A stretch of DNA of 64,000 bases from Kordiimonadaceae bacterium. GTDB lineage: Bacteria > Pseudomonadota > Alphaproteobacteria > Sphingomonadales > Kordiimonadaceae. A model generated the notes under the pieces. The model saw nothing but the letters and a program-made list of their open reading frames with translations. It was not told where the DNA came from and did no database searches. This document shows positions 27,880-37,632 of this stretch, in pieces (position 1 is the stretch's first letter; each line of letters starts with the position of its first letter). Made by a program: the position numbers and the translations under genes. The DNA lies in assembly GCA_017640725.1 (NCBI GenBank), contig JAEPQB010000003.1:608704-672703 (forward strand), written 5' to 3'.

Positions 27880-28320
27880 CTAGGCGGAGCCTAATTTCGC
27901 GACGCGGCGTTCGTGCCGGCCGCCTTCAAATTCTGTTGTGAGAAACTCGTTCAAACAGTCGAGCGCTGTCTCAAGGCCGACAATTCTTGCACCAAGCGAC
28001 AAAACATTTGCGTCATTATGCTGGCGAGCCAACCGGGCAGTTAACCCAGAATGGCATACAGCGGCGCGAACCGCGGGATTGCGATTCGCCGCTATGGAAA
28101 TGCCTATGCCAGACCCGCAAATCAGGACCCCTTTTTCGGCTGACCCTTTTTCGATCTCGCTGGCTAACGCAGCACCATAGTCAGGATAATCGACGGATTC
28201 TGCGCTGTTCGCACCAAGGTCAAGGACCTCAAAGCCCTGTGCTTGAAGAACTTTCTTAAACTCTTCCTTGAGATCAAAACCACCGTGATCACAAGCAATA
28301 ACAATTGATTTTTCTGACAC
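27880..28320 (-). CDS. rpiB: Ribose 5-phosphate isomerase B
   Basis: Interconverts ribose-5-P and ribulose-5-P, linking pentose phosphate flux to the adjacent riboflavin and one-carbon genes. 146 residues of the RpiB/LacAB fold. Seen: IACDHGGFDLKEE with the phosphate-binding His, the catalytic Cys in GVLICGSGIGISIAANR, and HNDANVLSLGAR. The start is GTG at 28320 with AAGGGG five bases before it. It is the first gene of the rpiB-glyA-nrdR-rib run; a hemA-type transcript lies upstream and ends in a hairpin. Confidence 0.95.
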   Translation of the reverse strand: MSEKSIVIACDHGGFDLKEEFKKVLQAQGFEVLDLGANSAESVDYPDYGAALASEIEKGSAEKGVLICGSGIGISIAANRNPAVRAAVCHSGLTARLARQHNDANVLSLGARIVGLETALDCLNEFLTTEFEGGRHERRVAKLGSA

Positions 28321-28447
28321 AAAAACCCCTTCGAGATTCGAAAAATGCCATCAATTAAGCGGCAAAAATCAGCTCGCGAAAAACTGTGTTTGGTCTTATC
28401 ACAGGAAAGAGGCCAACCCAAGCCGGTATTGGATCATTTTGTGCCCA

Positions 28448-28490
28448 ACTCGACAAATTTTCGAAGATGTTGCGATTTCGAATGTCGAGT
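28448..28490. other. Long stem-loop between the DUF6898 gene and rpiB
   Basis: Arms ACTCGACA (28448-28455) and TGTCGAGT (28483-28490) pair perfectly. After a 4-base bulge on one side, TTCGAA (28460-28465) pairs with TTCGAA (28477-28482) around an 11-base loop. It starts two bases past the DUF6898 stop on the - strand. There is no T tract after it, so it is not a classical intrinsic terminator; it may stabilise the hemA transcript 3' end or assist termination, or it may be a protein site. Confidence 0.6.
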
Positions 28491-28492
28491 AC

Positions 28493-28708
28493 CTAAACCT
28501 CAAAACCGCGTTTTGGCAACGGCTGAGGGTCTTCTTTTGACATTACATAATTGAGTTTGCGGACCGCCAAGGCTTCAAGGTCAGCTTTGTTGGCTTTCGG
28601 GTCGCCAACAATTGACACTTCACGTCCGGTGTCTTCGCAAACGGCACAGACTTTGACGAAATTGCCAACCGGTATGAATTCAATAATGATATTTTTAGGT
28701 AGAGGCAT
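28493..28708 (-). CDS. DUF6898 family small protein downstream of hemA
   Basis: Small protein of 71 residues starting at the ATG 28708, five bases after the hemA stop; a longer frame from 28750 would overlap hemA and is not preferred. The body (EFIPVGNFVKVCAVCEDTGREVSIVGDP ... LEALAVRKLNYVM) matches my recollection of DUF6898, a small family found near hemA in alphaproteobacteria. A CxxC-like pair (CAVC) is present. No membrane segment or signal. The function is unknown; the tight coupling to 5-aminolevulinate synthase suggests a link to haem synthesis, but that is inference. Confidence 0.75.
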   Translation of the reverse strand: MPLPKNIIIEFIPVGNFVKVCAVCEDTGREVSIVGDPKANKADLEALAVRKLNYVMSKEDPQPLPKRGFEV

Positions 28709-28713
28709 TTTGC

Positions 28714-29931
28714 CTAGGCCACAGCCCGCCTGAGATTTAATCGACCCCAAACATCAGTTAATGCTTCGATTAAAGTGTCCATTGACTTGTCGTCGTGTAA
28801 CGGGCCGGGCGTAAAGCGAAGACGCTCAGTGCCTTTTGGCACAGTCGGATAATTGATGGGCTGAACATAAACACCATATTCATCCAGCAGCAGATCTGAA
28901 ACTTCCTTGCACAATACGGGGTCACCGACAAACAGAGGCACGATATGACTGGCGCTATCCATAACCGGCAAATTAGCAGACTTCATAAGCTGCTTTAGCT
29001 TTTCCGCTCGCTGCTGTTGCGCATCACGCTCAACACTGCTTGTTCTTAAGTGACGCACACTTGCAAGTACGCCGGCAGCCAAAACCGGGCTCAGGGCTGT
29101 TGTGAAGATAAACCCGGAGGCATAACTTCTCACAACGTCAACGAGCGCCTTCGAGGCAGCAATATAGCCACCCATAACACCAAAGGCTTTTCCAAGCGTG
29201 CCTTCAATAATTGTAATGCGGTCTGCCACGCCGTCCCGTTCCGCAACACCGCCACCTTGGTGGCCGTACATCCCTACAGCGTGAACTTCGTCAAGGTATG
29301 TCATCGCGCCGTACTTATCAGCCAAGTCACAAATGGCCTTGATGGGGGCAATGTCCCCGTCCATTGAATAAACGGACTCAAAAGCAATGATCTTTGGCAC
29401 GTCTGGATCTGCTGCAGCCAGTAACTCTTCAAGGTGGTCAATATCGTTGTGGCGGAAGATATGCTTTTGCGCCCCGCTACTGCGAATACCTTGAATCATG
29501 GAAGCATGGTTCAGTTCATCTGAGAAGAACACGCAACCAGGCAGGAGTTTAGCGACTGTTGACAAAGTGGCTTCGTTGGAAATGTAACCGGAAGTAAACA
29601 ACAAGGCCGCTTCTTTACCATGCAAATCAGCCAGTTCTTGCTCAAGCAATACGTGGTAATGATTATTGCCTGAGATGTTGCGTGTACCACCAGCACCGGC
29701 ACCGGTCTCGTCCAAAGCTTTGTGCATGGCTTCAATTACTTTGGGATGCTGACCCATTCCCAAATAGTCATTGCTGCACCAAACGGTAATGGACTTTGTA
29801 TTGTCGCCACTGTCATGGCGATGGGCACGCGGAAAGTTTCCCTTCTCGCGTGTTATGTCAGCAAATACACGGTAGCGACCTTCATCACGAATTGCTTCGA
29901 TCGCGTCCGCAAATATCTTGTCATAATCCAT
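28714..29931 (-). CDS. hemA: 5-aminolevulinate synthase
   Basis: PLP enzyme of the C4 (Shemin) pathway that makes 5-aminolevulinate from glycine and succinyl-CoA; diagnostic of alphaproteobacteria. 405 residues. Conserved: [17 protein letters not shown] at the start, [33 protein letters not shown] and the PLP-lysine loop [14 protein letters not shown]. It is complete. The gene producing its product's consumer, hemB, lies 2 kb away on the other strand, separated only by a MarR-type regulator. Upstream, 216 bases to the regulator stop give room for a promoter that I could not define. Confidence 0.98.
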   Translation of the reverse strand: MDYDKIFADAIEAIRDEGRYRVFADITREKGNFPRAHRHDSGDNTKSITVWCSNDYLGMGQHPKVIEAMHKALDETGAGAGGTRNISGNNHYHVLLEQELADLHGKEAALLFTSGYISNEATLSTVAKLLPGCVFFSDELNHASMIQGIRSSGAQKHIFRHNDIDHLEELLAAADPDVPKIIAFESVYSMDGDIAPIKAICDLADKYGAMTYLDEVHAVGMYGHQGGGVAERDGVADRITIIEGTLGKAFGVMGGYIAASKALVDVVRSYASGFIFTTALSPVLAAGVLASVRHLRTSSVERDAQQQRAEKLKQLMKSANLPVMDSASHIVPLFVGDPVLCKEVSDLLLDEYGVYVQPINYPTVPKGTERLRFTPGPLHDDKSMDTLIEALTDVWGRLNLRRAVA

Positions 29932-30147
29932 CTGACAGTCCGGTTGACTTGTTTGGCCCAGGTCAAAAACGCAACGCTATACAAATCTTATATAGGCAAC
30001 GCTGCGCTGCTAACTAGCCTATAATTGCACCAGTCGTCCAGCAACGAAATTGTCGCAGGTCAATTTTCAACAGCTTTTTAGCATAAAGCCATTAATCAAC
30101 CGTGAATAACAGACAGTAATGTCGATCTAATTAATCGATGTTTTCTC

Positions 30148-30627
30148 TTACAAACCGAAATGGATTTTGTCTGACCAGAATCTCTCCAGGTTACGCAGGT
30201 TTTTGCGCAAATGTTTGAGTTCGTCCTGAGAAGTGAGGTCGTCTCTCATCAATTCCTGCAGATGCTGAACATAGAGTTGGTCGATCAAATCTCGGATTTC
30301 GTACCCCTGATCAGTCAACGAAATGCGAACAGCACGACGATCATAGTCAGACCGTTCGTGCCTTAGATAACCCATTTCAACGAGTTTCTTCAAATTGTAC
30401 GACACATTGGAACCTTGATAGTACCCACGAGTTTTCAACTCGCCTGCGGTCATTTCGTTCTCGCCAATATTGTGTAAAAGCAAGGCTTGAACAGGGTTTA
30501 AGTCGTTTCTGCCAATTTGCTCCAGGTGATTTTTCAGCACGTCCAACAAACGCCTGTGCAGCCTTTCTACAAGCGACAGTATGTCGAGAAATAGAAATTT
30601 TGGGTCGTTAAAATCGTAACCATTCAT
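30148..30627 (-). CDS. MarR family winged-helix regulator (LdtR-like)
   Basis: A 159-residue transcription regulator with a MarR winged helix (about 40-125): LLLHNIGENEMTAGELKTRG and GSNVSYNLKKLVEMGYLRHERSDYDRRAVRISLT. The sequence around YYQGSNVSYNLKKL matches the alphaproteobacterial LdtR group, whose characterised Liberibacter member controls an L,D-transpeptidase and stress tolerance. It is divergent from hemB; the shared 221-base region holds an 11-bp inverted repeat that could be its operator. Position between hemA and hemB raises the possibility that it controls haem genes instead. Identity as MarR is firm, as LdtR moderate. Confidence 0.87.
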   Translation of the reverse strand: MNGYDFNDPKFLFLDILSLVERLHRRLLDVLKNHLEQIGRNDLNPVQALLLHNIGENEMTAGELKTRGYYQGSNVSYNLKKLVEMGYLRHERSDYDRRAVRISLTDQGYEIRDLIDQLYVQHLQELMRDDLTSQDELKHLRKNLRNLERFWSDKIHFGL

Positions 30628-30670
30628 GGGTCATAGCCCTTTTTACAAGAATTTTGCCTGATAATTGATT

Positions 30671-30737
30671 CAACAAACTGCTTTGCTCATAAAATTTACG
30701 CAATTTTTCGTCGAATCTCTCAATTGGCAGTTTGTGG
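30671..30737. repeat. Widely spaced inverted repeat between the MarR gene and hemB
   Basis: CAACAAACTGC (30671-30681) and GCAGTTTGTGG (30727-30737) match as an inverted pair at 10 of 11 positions, 45 bases apart. The two arms could be separate half-sites or two operators for the divergent regulator. A TTGGCA (30725-30730), a possible hemB -35, overlaps the right arm. Confidence 0.5.
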
Positions 30738-30806
30738 CAGAACCCCTAACGCTTCGTTAATGCTAAAATTCGTTCTAAATTGTTGCTTTTTGAAGCCACA
30801 CCATGA

Positions 30807-31838
<1,032 letters not shown>

Positions 31839-32405
31839 TTATTCGCCCTGCTCGGTCTCATCACCCTCACTCGGAATGGGAAACTCAACCATCATGTGAG
31901 TGATGTTCTGTGTGGGTGTACCAACCTCCCACCTCACGCCAAACTCTGTGGGGTCATAGTACACAGGTAAATTAATGCCGCTTTTTGCGCGTCGGCGACA
32001 ATCTTCGCGGAATTTCTTTTGTGCAACAGGGCTCCAGGCCCGAAAGCTACCCTCTGATAAGGGCGTTTCATCCAACCAGTATAACTCTGCGCTTTCATTG
32101 CATTGTGCACTAAGGCCGATCCACATTTTTTTGTCACGCAATAGGTCAAAATTCAGCACGAGGAAAAAATGCGTAGCCCCATCCTTCACAAAGGCCAAGT
32201 GACCATCCCTATCCAGATGGCGGTAGCCTTTCACCATTCTTGCCGCGTGTCTCCAGGTATGCGGAGGGCGCCCATAAAATTCAAAGACCTGAAAATAACT
32301 GCCGGATACTGGCTCAAGAACAGCTTCCCCAACAGGCCTTGCCACTGCAATTCCAGTGTCGTCTTGCATCATCATAAGGGCTGCAATAAACGCGGCTGAC
32401 AACAT
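31839..32405 (-). CDS. Exported protein with C-type-lectin-like signature, unknown function
   Basis: Protein of 188 residues from ATG 32405 (GGGAG upstream; an in-frame TTG at 32408 is less likely). The first about 22 residues look like a short signal peptide. Residues 39-124 carry a pattern seen in C-type-lectin-like domains: an aromatic-rich first strand (SYFQVFEFYG), helix TWRHAARMV, a DGHLAFV strand, then MWIGLSA (94-100) and ELYWLDETPLSEGSFRAW (107-124), the equivalent of the WIGL and W-x-DG-x-P elements. Only one or two cysteines are present, so the canonical disulfides are missing. It follows trmJ by 67 bases. Ligand unknown; the domain call rests on pattern only. Confidence 0.6.
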   Translation of the reverse strand: MLSAAFIAALMMMQDDTGIAVARPVGEAVLEPVSGSYFQVFEFYGRPPHTWRHAARMVKGYRHLDRDGHLAFVKDGATHFFLVLNFDLLRDKKMWIGLSAQCNESAELYWLDETPLSEGSFRAWSPVAQKKFREDCRRRAKSGINLPVYYDPTEFGVRWEVGTPTQNITHMMVEFPIPSEGDETEQGE

Positions 32406-32472
32406 CAATAAGTCTCCCAGGTTCTGTGAACCACTTTAACTCTATTAGTAGCAGCGTCAAATGAAGCTGGCA

Positions 32473-33195
32473 TTAACGTTTTTCGCGCACCAGGGACTTA
32501 ATAATGCCGCGGAGTGTTTGAACCTCTTGGGAAGAGAAATCAGCGTTCAGCACCAAATTCCTAAGCGTCCGTTTTTGATTGGCCGCTCGATCTTCGCTAC
32601 GAAAATAGCCGCGAGCAGCCAGCTCGGCGCTAAGGTGTTGATGAAGCCCTTCAATTTCTTCCGATGTCGCCAAACCTTCTGGATGCGCAGTCAATTCTGC
32701 AGGCGTTGGATCGTCAAACTGGAACAACTCGTAGGCGACCAGAATAACAGCTTGTGCCAGGTTCAAACTGCCGAAGGATGGGTTTACTGGCGCCGTCACA
32801 ATCTTGTGGGCATGCGCGACATCGTCATTTGAAAGACCTGACGCTTCCCGACCAAAAAGAAAAGCTGCCTGCTGGCTGTTTTGTTGCAGTATCGAGACTT
32901 CGCTGGCTGCCTGACGTGGTGTGACTACAGCCTTGGCCATATCGCGTGTCCGTACGGTCGTGGCATAAACACGGTGGCAATCAGCTATTGCTTCAGCCAC
33001 CGTGTCAAAAACTTTTGCCTGGTCCAAGACTTGATCTGCGCCAGATGCAGCAGGTCCGGCCGTTGGGTTGGGCCAGCCGTCTCTTGGAGCGACCAGACGA
33101 AGGTCAGTTAACCCAAAATTGAGCATTGCTCTCGCAGTCTTACCGATATTCTCGCCAAGTTGCGGCTGAACCAGGACTATAGCCGGAGAGATCAT
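32473..33195 (-). CDS. trmJ: tRNA/rRNA methyltransferase TrmJ family (SPOUT)
   Basis: 2'-O-methyltransferase of the TrmH/SpoU superfamily; TrmJ modifies position 32 of several tRNAs. 240 residues. The knotted domain motifs are present: VLVQPQLGENIGKTARAMLNFGL (N-terminal RNA-binding/SAM region), AFLFGREASGLSNDD and PVNPSFGSLNLAQAVILVAYEL. The C-terminal 75-residue helical extension is that of TrmJ rather than TrmL. The gene follows cysS by two bases, matching its grouping with tRNA-charging enzymes here. The exact target nucleotide cannot be read from sequence. Confidence 0.88.
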   Translation of the reverse strand: MISPAIVLVQPQLGENIGKTARAMLNFGLTDLRLVAPRDGWPNPTAGPAASGADQVLDQAKVFDTVAEAIADCHRVYATTVRTRDMAKAVVTPRQAASEVSILQQNSQQAAFLFGREASGLSNDDVAHAHKIVTAPVNPSFGSLNLAQAVILVAYELFQFDDPTPAELTAHPEGLATSEEIEGLHQHLSAELAARGYFRSEDRAANQKRTLRNLVLNADFSSQEVQTLRGIIKSLVREKR

Positions 33196-33197
33196 CT

Positions 33198-34538
33198 CTA
33201 GTCAGCCTTGCGCCACGTAGTGCCAGACGGTCCATCTTCAAGAATCACACCATGGTTTATGAGTCGGTCCCTGATTCTATCTGATTCGGCAAAGTCTTTG
33301 TGGCGCTTTGCCGTAGAGCGGGCTTCGATAAGCGCTTCGATCTCATCAACGGTAATGCCATCCGGGGTATCTCCCCTGAACCATGCGGAACTGTCTTGTG
33401 TCAAAAGGCCCATAAACTGCGCTGCAGCTTTTAACTCAGCTGCTGTTTCTTTGGCAGCCAGAGCGTCGATAGCTGCAATGGCTTTTGGCGTATTCAAATC
33501 GTCCGACAGTGCTTCAACAACCGATGCAGGAACAGTTTCTGCAGCCTGAACACCATCCACAAGGCGGTACCAACGGTCCAGACGACGTTTTTGTTCCGCA
33601 ACAGTGGCCAGAGAAAAGTCAACCGGTTGACGGTAGTGTGCAGTTAGCAGTGACAGTCGCAATGCCTCACCCGGATGATCCTGCACTAGGTCATGAACAG
33701 TATGAAAATTGCCCAGAGATTTAGACATCTTCTCGCCGTCAACGGTCAGATAACCATTGTGCATCCAGTATCTAACAAATTGTTTGCCATCGTTTGCACA
33801 TTCGCTTTGGGCGATTTCATTCTCATGGTGGGGAAAAATCAGGTCCTGCCCACCACCATGAATGTCGATTGTTTCGCCCATATGCTTCTCAATCATGCAT
33901 GAGCATTCCAGATGCCAACCTGGGCGACCGCGTCCCCAAGGGCTGCCCCAACCTGGTTGGTCATCGCTTGAAGGCTTCCACAACACAAAATCTGCCGGGT
34001 CTTTTTTATACGGGGCAACCTCAACGCGGGCACCAGCTACCAACTCGTCTCGTGAATGCCCGGACAATCGACCATAATTGTCCATAGAAGGCACATGGAA
34101 CATGACATGGCCTTCAGCCTCATACGCATGACCTTTGTCGATAAGCGTGCGCATCATCTTGATCATTTCGGGCAAGTGCTCAGTAGCACGAGGAGTTCGG
34201 CTTGGCGGCAAGGCATTCAGCATCGCCATGTCTTCAGTGTAAACTTTCTCGTACCGGCGTGAGATGGTTCTGATGGAAGTGCCCTCTTCCGCTGCACGGT
34301 TCATGATTTTATCGTCAATATCCGTGAAATTACGCGAATACGTCACCCGCTCTTCACCGTACACAAGCTTGAGCAAGCGGAAAAGAACGTCAAAGACAAC
34401 TACCGGACGCGCGTTGCCGATGTGGGCATAGTCGTAGACCGTTGGCCCACACACATACATTCGAACATTAGAGGGGTCTAACGGCTCAAACAGCTGCTTT
34501 GCGCGAGCTATAGTGTTGTACAGGTAAATATCGGCCAT
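33198..34538 (-). CDS. cysS: Cysteinyl-tRNA synthetase
   Basis: Class I synthetase of 446 residues. HIGH-type motif in YVCGPTVYDYAHIGNARP, KMSKS in DGEKMSKSLGNF, and the zinc ligands Cys (YVCGP), Cys (HLECSCM) and the His/Glu of HHENEIAQSE. All catalytic elements are intact. It lies 4 bases after gltX and 2 bases before trmJ, in a translation-related run with nadE upstream. Confidence 0.97.
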   Translation of the reverse strand: MADIYLYNTIARAKQLFEPLDPSNVRMYVCGPTVYDYAHIGNARPVVVFDVLFRLLKLVYGEERVTYSRNFTDIDDKIMNRAAEEGTSIRTISRRYEKVYTEDMAMLNALPPSRTPRATEHLPEMIKMMRTLIDKGHAYEAEGHVMFHVPSMDNYGRLSGHSRDELVAGARVEVAPYKKDPADFVLWKPSSDDQPGWGSPWGRGRPGWHLECSCMIEKHMGETIDIHGGGQDLIFPHHENEIAQSECANDGKQFVRYWMHNGYLTVDGEKMSKSLGNFHTVHDLVQDHPGEALRLSLLTAHYRQPVDFSLATVAEQKRRLDRWYRLVDGVQAAETVPASVVEALSDDLNTPKAIAAIDALAAKETAAELKAAAQFMGLLTQDSSAWFRGDTPDGITVDEIEALIEARSTAKRHKDFAESDRIRDRLINHGVILEDGPSGTTWRKAD

Positions 34539-34542
34539 AAAT

Positions 34543-35865
34543 TTAACCGTTCAATCGTTCCAGCACTCGGTCACGACCGATCAGAGGCAACAAAACACCC
34601 ATGTCTGGGCCGTGGTCTTGACCGGTGATTGCTTGGCGCAACGGCATAAACAAAGCCCTGCCCTTCACACCCAGCTGTTCTTTGATGCTGGACGTCCAGT
34701 TTCCCCAGGTGTCCGCTGTGATCGCGCCCTCAGGCAACAGCTCCCTAACTTTTGCAATGTGCTCAGGGTCTTCAATTTTTGGAACCACTGGCCCCTCAAC
34801 AATTGCCTGCCAATCTGAAACATCAGACAGTTTCGCAAGGTTTGGTTGCACAACGTTCCAAAATTCTTCGGTCACACCGGCAAGACGGTCTGCAACTTCA
34901 CTAAATGGCGTCATGTGAAGAATTTTTGCATTCAGAACGTCGAGGTCGGCCGGATCTAGTTTAGCTGTTGAACGGCTAAATTTGCCAAAATCAAAACCTT
35001 CAATCAGCGGACCCGCCGAAACGAATGGTTCAATCGGCTCGCTGGTTCCAACCCGGGCCATAAGGGAAACCACTGACATGGCTTCCAAGCCAGATGTCTC
35101 GCGGTATTCTTCGATAGACATAGCACCGTGTCGCTTGGAGAGGCCCTCACCGCCTTTGCCTGTCATGAGCGCAAAGTGTGCCATTTCTGGAGCTTTGCCG
35201 CCAACAGCTTCGAAAATTTGAACCTGAACCGCCGAGTTGGTTACGTGATCTTCACCCCGGACAATGTGCGTTATGCCAAAATCAACATCGTCTACAACGC
35301 TTGGCAGTGTGTAAAGAAAACTGCCGTCTTCACGGATCAAAATCGGATCAGATAGTGCAGCAAGGTCAATGGACACGTCGCCACGGATCAGATCTACCCA
35401 ATCTACTCGTGCGGGTGTATCCAGCTTAAAACGCCAGTGTGGTTTGCGACCTTCAGCTTCCAGACCTGCGCGTTCTTCCTCCGACAATTCAAGTGCCGCC
35501 CTGTCATAAACAGGCGGCATACCGCGACCCATTTGGATTTTACGCTTCATGTCCAATTCGTCAGCGGTTTCATAGCAAGGATACAAGCGTCCTTCCGACT
35601 TCAGTTTTTCCACAACCTCATTGTAGCGATCAAAACGCTCGCTTTGACGGAAGGTTTCATCCCACTCAAGGCCCAGCCAGGTCAGGTCTGCCTTGATTGC
35701 GTCCTCGTTTTCCTTGGTAGACCGCTCGAGGTCGGTATCATCAATTCGTAGGACAAAATCCCCACCCTGTTGGCGCGCAAACAGCCAGTTCACGAGCGCA
35801 GCCCGAATATTGCCAACATGTAATTTACCCGTAGGAGACGGGGCAAAACGTACTTTTACAGTCAT
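34543..35865 (-). CDS. gltX: Glutamyl-tRNA synthetase
   Basis: Class I synthetase, 440 residues. HIGH-type motif FAPSPTGKLHVGNIRAAL and KMSKS-type motif GEGLSKRHG are present, together with DTDxER (DDTDLERS). Many alphaproteobacteria have two GltX copies, one charging tRNA-Gln as well; the shorter length and the LSKRHG form agree with the second type (GltX2-like), but the window contains only this copy, so its specificity is open. It is 19 bases after nadE and 4 bases before cysS. Confidence 0.94.
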   Translation of the reverse strand: MTVKVRFAPSPTGKLHVGNIRAALVNWLFARQQGGDFVLRIDDTDLERSTKENEDAIKADLTWLGLEWDETFRQSERFDRYNEVVEKLKSEGRLYPCYETADELDMKRKIQMGRGMPPVYDRAALELSEEERAGLEAEGRKPHWRFKLDTPARVDWVDLIRGDVSIDLAALSDPILIREDGSFLYTLPSVVDDVDFGITHIVRGEDHVTNSAVQVQIFEAVGGKAPEMAHFALMTGKGGEGLSKRHGAMSIEEYRETSGLEAMSVVSLMARVGTSEPIEPFVSAGPLIEGFDFGKFSRSTAKLDPADLDVLNAKILHMTPFSEVADRLAGVTEEFWNVVQPNLAKLSDVSDWQAIVEGPVVPKIEDPEHIAKVRELLPEGAITADTWGNWTSSIKEQLGVKGRALFMPLRQAITGQDHGPDMGVLLPLIGRDRVLERLNG

Positions 35866-35884
35866 TATCAGTTCCAGTTGTCAA

Positions 35885-37552
35885 TCAGGTGCGCGCGCTT
35901 CTAAATCCGTTTGTGATCGGATAGCGGCGATCGCGGCCAAAATTTTTGCGGGTTATCTTCACACCCGGAGGCGCCTGACGCCTTTTGTATTCCGCGATGT
36001 ACAGCAGGTGTTCAATTCTTGCAACGGTTGATGCGTCGTGTCCTCTGGCCACGACATCCGCCACAGACATTTCTTCGTCCACCAGACATTTCAGCATGTC
36101 GTCCAATTCATCGTATGGCGGAAGGCTGTCTTCGTCTTTTTGGTCTTCGCGCAGCTCTGCTGTTGGCGGCTTGGTAATAATGTTATCCGGAACAACCTCG
36201 CCTCCTGGACCCAATGCGCCCTGGGGAACGACATTATTTCTCCAGCGGGACAAAGCGAAGACTTCTGTTTTGTACAGGTCTTTCAATGCGTTATAGCCGC
36301 CACACATATCACCGTACAAAGTTGCGTAACCGACAGATACTTCAGACTTGTTGCCCGTTGTTAAAACCATCTTGCCGAATTTATTAGATATAGACATCAA
36401 GGCCAGACCACGAAGCCTCGATTGGATGTTCTCTTCCGTTGTGTCTGGCTCTGTTTCTGCAAAAGCGTCTTTGAGCATCTCGTCAAAGGCTTCCACGCCT
36501 GTGGCAATTGCAATCACATCATACTGCACACCAAGCGCTTTTGCGCATTGCTCAGCGTCACCCAGGCTTTCTCCCGAGGTGTAGCGTGACGGCATCATGA
36601 TGCACTGGACTTTATCCGGACCTAGCGCATCAACAGCAACTGCGGCGGACAAGGCGCTGTCAATACCCCCCGAAAGGCCAAGCACCACGCCCGGGAAACG
36701 ATTTTTACGGACATAATCACCAAGGCCCAACACCATGGCCTGATACATGCCTTCTTGAGTATCAGGTGCGTAACCCTGATGTCTGCTGTCACAGACCCAT
36801 CCATCAGCAGTTCGCGTCCAACTAGTTAGATACTCTTCTTCAAAAAATGCGTCTAATTCCACGGGGATAGAGCCGTCGGCAGCCATAACGTAACTCGCAC
36901 CTTCGAACACTAGCTCGTCCTGGCCGCAGACTTGGTTACAGAATATGAGTGGCAGTCCACTCTCAGATACGCGGTTAGAAGAATAGCGCTTCCGTTCCGT
37001 GTGTTTACCGAGTTCGTATGGGCTGCAAGTAGGCACTAGCAAAATGTCCGCGCCAGCAGACGCCAAACTAGCAGTGCAGTCTGGATACCACATATCCTCG
37101 CAAATCATGACGCCAAGCTTGATGCCCCTAAACACCATTGGAGTTGGTGGGGTTCCCGCATCAAAAACGCGGATTTCATCAAATACCCCATAATTAGGAA
37201 GATTGTGCTTAAATCGAAGCTCGCGAACTTCGCCCCCCTCGAGCAAAACCACAGCGTTGCGAAGGTTTTCGCCGTCCTGCCAAGGAGAACCCACCAACAA
37301 TCCCGGTGCGCCTTCTTCGGCCGTGATTTCAGCAAGGGCAGCAACCGCTTGCATCGCGGTGCGGACAAAAAATGGCTTTAGCACCAAATCCTCGAGCGGA
37401 TAGCCCGTCACCGAGAGTTCAGGCGTCAAGACCAAGTCAGCCCCTTGTATCATTGCACGTGCATATGCCGCCGCAATCTGCTCACAGTTGGCAGCAACCG
37501 CCCCGACGGTCGGGTTAAGCTGTGCCATATATATGGAAATAGAGTCGCTCAT
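35885..37552 (-). CDS. nadE: Glutamine-dependent NAD+ synthetase
   Basis: Final NAD synthesis step: amidates nicotinate adenine dinucleotide with glutamine nitrogen. 555 residues, two domains. The N-terminal nitrilase-type glutaminase (1-about 270) has the catalytic triad Glu (TPELSVTGYP), Lys (RFKHNLPNYG) and Cys (VMICEDMWYP). The C-terminal synthetase has the P-loop GLSGGIDSALSAA and later TGNKSEVSVGY. It follows the DAHP synthase gene by 80 bases and starts the nadE-gltX-cysS-trmJ run. Confidence 0.97.
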   Translation of the reverse strand: MSDSISIYMAQLNPTVGAVAANCEQIAAAYARAMIQGADLVLTPELSVTGYPLEDLVLKPFFVRTAMQAVAALAEITAEEGAPGLLVGSPWQDGENLRNAVVLLEGGEVRELRFKHNLPNYGVFDEIRVFDAGTPPTPMVFRGIKLGVMICEDMWYPDCTASLASAGADILLVPTCSPYELGKHTERKRYSSNRVSESGLPLIFCNQVCGQDELVFEGASYVMAADGSIPVELDAFFEEEYLTSWTRTADGWVCDSRHQGYAPDTQEGMYQAMVLGLGDYVRKNRFPGVVLGLSGGIDSALSAAVAVDALGPDKVQCIMMPSRYTSGESLGDAEQCAKALGVQYDVIAIATGVEAFDEMLKDAFAETEPDTTEENIQSRLRGLALMSISNKFGKMVLTTGNKSEVSVGYATLYGDMCGGYNALKDLYKTEVFALSRWRNNVVPQGALGPGGEVVPDNIITKPPTAELREDQKDEDSLPPYDELDDMLKCLVDEEMSVADVVARGHDASTVARIEHLLYIAEYKRRQAPPGVKITRKNFGRDRRYPITNGFRSART

Positions 37553-37632
37553 GGGCCGCTTGTACCCTTCTTACATTGAGCAGACAAGACAAGAAAAGGT
37601 GGCCGCAGCCACCTTGGAATTACCAACCGATT

